The translations under genes were made by a program, and so were the position numbers. DNA of 64,000 bases from Pelodera strongyloides (lineage: Eukaryota > Nematoda > Chromadorea > Rhabditida > Rhabditidae), in contig JAANDG010000117.1 in the NCBI GenBank assembly GCA_036852015.1, positions 62,001 through 126,000 on the forward strand, in the 5' to 3' direction. This document shows, piece after piece, positions 58,737 to 64,000 of the stretch; the first letter of the stretch is position 1, and each line of letters opens with the position of its first letter. The notes beneath the pieces are model-generated. The model was not told the origin of the DNA and did not search any database. It was given only the letters and a program-made list of their open reading frames with translations.

Positions 58737-58922
58737 TTAAAGCAAAATACCTGCCGGTTTTTGAAACGCATCGAGTACATCAGCACTCTTATTCAGCTTA
58801 TGCAAATCAACATAAACTTATAATAATAAAAAAATCGAACTAAACTCGAGTAACTTAGCATTAATACATAATAATTCAGTTGCCCACTATGCGTTTCAAA
58901 AACCGGCCGGTATTTCGCTTTA
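58737..58922. mobile_element. TTAA MITE, CCGGCCGG family
   Basis: The left end GTTAAAGCAAAATACCTGCC and right end CCGGCCGGTATTTCGCTTTA are inverted. Confidence 0.85.
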
Positions 58923-59284
58923 AAGAAAAAGTGCAGAGTCGTCATTTCCCTAGAGTCTCCGGAACACCACAAACAGGACCTCTCACTCAGACTCTCAACT
59001 CACATAAATACTGTCACTTTTTAGTGTACCACGTTAAAGAGCGCATCAATATACACAGATGTTAAGTTAAGCACACACACACGCCAGACTGGTCAGAGCC
59101 AGACTCAAGAAGAGGGGCAAATCACATCATCCATTGGAAAGAGTTTTGAGTATACTCTAATAGAAGACTAGTTTCTAGTTTCGTTTTCTCGGCCAAAATC
59201 TGGCATTCCTTGCGATAACTTAGAGACCATAGCAAAAGTAAACTGACCTAACCCTAACGAACAGTATGTCGATAACCACAGTCA

Positions 59285-59404
59285 ATATAAAAAAATCTCG
59301 AATTTAGCTTTTTTTTATTCTAATTTATGTTCATTTGCATAAGCTGCCTAAGAATGCTGCTGTACACGATGTGTTTCAAAAACCAGCCGGTATTTCGCTT
59401 TAAT
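59285..59404. mobile_element. Right half of a CCGGCCGG-family MITE
   Basis: Keeps TTCATTTGCATAAGCTGC and the right end CCAGCCGGTATTTCGCTTTA. The left arm is missing. Confidence 0.75.
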
Positions 59405-61075
59405 CTAATAAGAAACTGGTTTCTTTTTTCTCGGACACCGCTCAATCATCGGGGAAAAAGTTACCACCTAATACGCATTAAATTTCCACAACCGCCTGAC
59501 CCACTTTCTTTTGGCTATAGTAAAAGTGTGGTTACCAAAGTCCGTCTGTCCGCTAGTTAATATTTCTCGATATTCACATCCACGATCCACGCAAAAAAAG
59601 ACAATCATTGTAATTGTAAGCTGGGTGAACTACACATAGAGGTATGATAATCATAATCTACACCTACTGCATCAAGAAGGAAGATCAGAAGCAGAAGATG
59701 TGCCCTCAAAGAAAACAATCAAACATATCTAAATAGTAAAGCACTGTGGAAACAAGCTAAAAGAAAACTAGAAAAGCGTGTTAAGCTTCACACCTTCCCA
59801 CAAAAAAAGGGAAAAGAAGCATTAAGTAAAAGAAAAGAAGAACAAAAAAAACTCCCTCACAAATCATCTCCGTGTGTGCAAACTTGCAAACAAACATTCC
59901 AACTAGTTTCTTCCTCTTCGCACAGACAACGCCTCCCCCAACAACCTTGTCGACCAAGAAAAACTCGACATAGGAATAAAATTAAAAACGTATGATATTT
60001 AAACATACGAGAACGAGAAAGAAAGATCACAGAAACATTGCGTCTACGTTCAGACTATCGATGACAATCTCCCATAACTAAACAAATACACAAAATAAAA
60101 ATTTCCAACTTGAGTACCACTTATCACTAAAATAACATCCAGCCTCCTTCAAAACGTGTCGGCAACTAATTGTAAGCTAAGCCAATAACAACCAGTAATC
60201 AACTCTACTCACTACACTACTCATGCCCATGATTTACCCTCTGGCCTCTGGATTATACAAGTTTGCAAGTATTAAGAAAGTGAAATCTCGTGATTACTCG
60301 GAGTGGACATGACACAAAATGACATGACATGACACACTGACTGGATAAAAGAATACTTTTGGAGATTAAAGAACGGTGCCGGGGTTTTTCCCTCCATCAC
60401 GCATCAATAGTCACAATGAGCCGTTATAAAGTGGTGTGCACATTCTGCTGTATTATAGAAAAGCAACTTTACTTTGTACACGTATATACACACAAAACGG
60501 ATATGTCATTCACCCAATGATGTCCGCAGCCAACCGACCGCTAAAAACTAAACTTGAGCTTAAAAAAAATACATTCTAATTCCAAATGCGCATAAATCTA
60601 AATAGATGTCCTACGTCCTACACACAAAAAAAAGATACAAAAAACACTAAATCACGCGATTTGGCAAACCAAGTCCAAGATCAAAAGGCTAATTGTAAGA
60701 CGCAAACCTGGGTATAAAACAAGTGTTGACCTTCAAATTTCGCATAAAATTTACAACATGGAAACGGACTACTGAACAAAAGGGGGCTCAGTAGCGCTCC
60801 GGTTTAGCAAGGCTATTCAACTAGTAAGCTAAGCTGTTTTCCAATATTTCGCGCAAAAAAACTGGCTATAAATGGTAAAATCCTTTACAATCCCCGAATC
60901 GATAGCATCAGAAAAGCCTGCACTACACACGAGTGAGGACGTGAGGACAAGAACAAGGCAAATAGTGAAAAAGAGACTACATTTTAACAATTGACACAAA
61001 ATGGGAGGACCAGGGGCGTTTCACTATCACTAATTCACAAAGCAACCCTTTACAAAAAGAAAAAAAACACTGAAA
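59405..61075. other. AT-rich gene-free stretch
   Basis: No exon, RNA gene or clear repeat seen. Confidence 0.4.
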
Positions 61076-61077
61076 CA

Positions 61078-61254
61078 CACGAAATACCGGCCGTTTTTTG
61101 AAACGCATCTCAAGTACTTGCATTCTTAAGCATTTATGCAAAGTGGGGTCTAATTGGGGTCTAGTTTTTATTCTAATTTTTGCCCATTTGCATATGCATA
61201 AGAAAGCAGGTGTACGCAATGCGTTTCAAAAACCGGCCGGTATTTCGCTTTAAT
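61078..61254. mobile_element. TTAA MITE, CCGGCCGG family
   Basis: Left end GAAATACCGGCCGTTTTTTG (TTAA lost) and right end CCGGCCGGTATTTCGCTTTA. The core resembles the copy at 6,803-6,975 (TGGGGTCTAGTTTTTAT). Confidence 0.8.
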
Positions 61255-61975
61255 CAGTAATAGTAATCACAGCATCCTATTTTCCTATTATTATTAGAAA
61301 ACCAGAACTGAACTCAATTCTGAAAATTATTCAAAAGGAGAAGGAAATTACTTACAATAAGGACGATATAGAACTTAACGCAAAAAAATGAAGAAAAGAC
61401 ATGTGGTCGTGTCATATCTTGGAAATGTTACATCGCCTATGACACACCTGGACACAGGTGGGCACGCCATGCCATCGGCCACCGCAGATGTGTTGATGTG
61501 TATTTCGCGTATCAGTTGATCAGTTCACTATCACTCTTTAGTTAACTAACATATAACATTCTTTGCCTAGAGGCGAAAACTCATCAGGATCAGTAAAACA
61601 ACCGCGTGAGAGAAATATGAATTTGAATACAAGACATAAGCAATAAAGAATTAGAAATAGACCCCACAAAAGGTAAGATACAAATCCATCTTCAAATCCA
61701 AATATAAGTCATTCATTACACACACCTATTCCATAAAAACGGTTCAATATCTCCGAGTCTCCGATCTTCTCCGAGAATAAAGGGGAAGGGGTTGGGGGGA
61801 TTTGTTTAATAGGTCGGCCAGGCCGTGGATAGATATGATCAATCGGAATCGGAAGCAAGAGCAAACGAGACCGATCGCGCACAAGCACACATCAATGCGC
61901 ATATGCATAGAGACACCGAAACCAAGGTTGAGGGCAATTCGCTGTTATCTCAGATAAAATTCAAGGTTTAGTACT

Positions 61976-62015
61976 TGAGGTGCGTTTCAAAAACCGGCCG
62001 GTATTTCGCTTTAAG
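61976..62015. mobile_element. Right terminus only of a CCGGCCGG-family MITE
   Basis: GAGGTGCGTTTCAAAAACCG followed by GCCGGTATTTCGCTTTAA, with no recognisable left arm. Confidence 0.7.
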
Positions 62016-62810
62016 TTAAAAGTGGTAAAATTTCCACTCTTGGGAATGGGGAAAATGTCAAATACGACAGTGTGTACACGTATAAGTTTCCCTGGGGAAC
62101 CTTCCTAGTAATAGTCCTTCACGTCTATAAACCTTTATTCATCGCCCACCATAACTTCCCATGAGAATGTGGGAAATTAAATGGGAAACAATCACACCAC
62201 ATAATGCCAAGACTCGCAGTACTCGAAGAGTACTCTTCAAAGGGAAAGTGTACATCTACCCCTTGGCATCCGCTGTCTTATAGCCTTCTCACTTCTCATA
62301 CACATCAAAGGGCAATCGTGAATCACAAGTGTACATACACACATACATATAATCGTGTTACATGTTACATGTAAAACGTGACAAGGTAATGTGCAACAAT
62401 AAAGCGGTGGCCAAGTCCCAAGGTTACATAAATAATCATGAGCGATAATAGGTAGGTGTAGTGGTAAAGAGTTACCGTTACCAATCAGTCTCAGTTAATC
62501 AATAGCGATAAACTACAGGCCTGTAGAGATGCAGACCACAAACGAAGCCATCGAAAATGCGAGAACAAAATAAAAACAAACAGAAAACAACAAAATCTGT
62601 ACGAGAAAAGGAAAAACCCTGGGTGAGTCAGCCCGATTCAGCCATCCGAACATCGAAATGAATGACAATACAATACAATAAATTGGCGCAAAAAAGAACA
62701 AACGAAAACACGTGTATGAGAAAGTATCCTTCGAAACTTCTAACATGGTATATGAAATCAGGAAGTTAGAAACTGTGAGCACGAGCGGCTTTCTTGTGGT
62801 GGCTACTACC
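62016..62810. other. Gene-free stretch
   Basis: AT-rich. A 146-codon minus-strand frame crosses into the tRNA-like segment that follows and is not credible as a gene. Confidence 0.4.
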
Positions 62811-62816
62811 ATAGAT

Positions 62817-62889
62817 AAGCATGCGTAGCACAGTAGGTAACTGGCTTGCTTGACAGTAATAAGACCAGGGTTCAAATCCAGGCATCCAG
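62817..62889 (+). repeat. tRNA-like sequence
   Basis: A-box-like GCGTAGCACAGTAGGTAACTGG and B-box-like GACCAGGGTTCAAATCC are at tRNA spacing. The anticodon arm does not pair well and the acceptor arms do not match. tRNA-derived repeat or pseudogene. Confidence 0.35.
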
Positions 62890-64000
62890 GCAACGTTATA
62901 TAGGGTAGAGCGACAAGCCGTATAGAATAGAGCAAACGGGACAGTATAACCAAGAAACCGAGAAACCAAGAATTAAGAATATAAGACTGTATCGTGTGGG
63001 TTTTGAGGTGCGCGCGTTAGAATTGTAATTGTTAGGTGTGGCTGTGGATATAAAACTTGCTCTGCAATAAAATCGCGAAAGACAGACAGACAGGTTCCCA
63101 TAGAACTGTAAAAATCTCAAAAGTATATAGTAAGCTATGCTATAAAATAAAAAAAAATATGGTAGACTCAAGTAAGGCATTCATTTCTAATTTGTACATA
63201 GAACTTCTACTACGATTGAGGAAACCCCGGAATTAGCACCTTGGAATTATGTACACCGTGTACTTTATTTATTAGATTCGCTTTCTATTTGTTATTACTA
63301 CTCCACAAAACTGTACGTAGCATACATTTTCTCATGAATTTTATGTGCACGTAATAAATAAATTATTATTAAGAACTTCTAGTTCTGGAGAAGATGCAAC
63401 GGACTGATGCACTGCAATATCTGTGAACAAAAACAATGTTTTGTAAAGTTTGGTTCATAATTCCGCATGAGTACTGTACATTCAGTGAGTGTACAGTTAA
63501 AGGATTCAACCAGCAACAATAACATATTATATCTATAAACATTCTAAATATTGATCTCATGAAAACACAAAGAAAAGGCAATTCCTTGAAAACGTTCAGA
63601 TCGCCAAGCTACATATTATGGCGGGAAGATGTGAGGATCCGTGTGTGTGGCCATCTTACGGGAAGGGTAGCAATGGAGAGAGAGGGAGAGAGAAATAGAG
63701 AGGTAAAGAGAGAGAGAGAGAGGTCGGCAGAGAGAGATAGAAATAGAAGGAAAGAGAGATAGAGAGAAAGAAAGAGAAGCACAACAGAGTCCGAGGGAGC
63801 AAATAATAAGAAATACGGAGAAGAGAGAGGTCAAGTTAGAAGGAGAACCGGGTGTCACGAACCCACACTAGATCAAAAGAAAGGCAAGAAAAGGATTGAA
63901 TTAATAATATCAATAAATAAGAATAAGGACAATACTAAGAATAAAAATAACATTTCGGCTTGCTCTCCGACGCTATGCTATGCCTACGCCAAATACATAG
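62890..64000. other. Right edge, no gene recognised
   Basis: AT-rich, with a GA-rich purine tract at about 63,675-63,845 (GAGAGAGAGA and GAAAGAGAGATAG). Confidence 0.5.

Noticed and set aside
62513..62953. 146-codon minus-strand open frame with hydrophobic stretches
   Set aside because: It runs through a tRNA-like sequence and AT-rich DNA, and has no family resemblance or splice context.

Overview
The window looks like nematode nuclear DNA. It has small exons split by introns that end in TTTTCAG, TTTCAG or TTTTAG, secreted cysteine-rich proteins made of EB and lustrin-type modules (a nematode speciality), AT-rich intergenic DNA and many short palindromic elements ending in TTAA. I see no bacterial genes, rRNA, CRISPR array or intact tRNA. 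I assembled the gene models by hand from splice signals, phase continuity and paralogue comparison. No transcript or database search was available.

Layout. (1) Positions 2,973-16,403, minus strand: a ten-exon F-box/WD40 gene of 397 codons, FBXW9-like. Its fourth intron is 6.2 kb and holds a 4.3 kb foldback element with 178-bp satellite copies. (2) 16,613-17,729, plus: a weak two-exon candidate, divergent from the F-box gene. (3) 18,196-32,192, plus: a thirty-exon secreted EB/lustrin protein of 1,175 residues, with ten nearly identical one-exon EB modules in a row. (4) 32,193-44,703: a long spacer with two abutting palindromes, a weak three-exon candidate, a degenerate GATGA-rich repeat domain, and a 26-copy satellite of 97 bp whose unit can fold into three hairpins. 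(5) 44,704-49,286, minus: a twelve-exon paralogue of the large EB gene (427 residues), arranged tail to tail with it. (6) 52,243-57,219, minus: the 3' part (ten exons, 374 residues) of a GKAP/SAPAP (DLG-associated protein) gene. Its introns carry a GGGGTAG minisatellite and a 31-base G run. (7) 57,220-64,000: no exon recognised, only MITE copies, simple repeats and a tRNA-like sequence.

The two EB genes share exon order, phases and often exact exon lengths (94, 123, 48, 141, 175 and 114 nt). They are duplicates of one ancestral gene. The plus copy then gained a block of EB exons between the exons matching exons 6 and 7 of the minus copy, and introns were duplicated together with exons.

Mobile DNA is dominated by non-autonomous TTAA-ended palindromes of several families. 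Elements repeatedly lie 9-23 bp upstream of a 3' splice site, and several abut one another at a shared TTAA. I saw no transposase.
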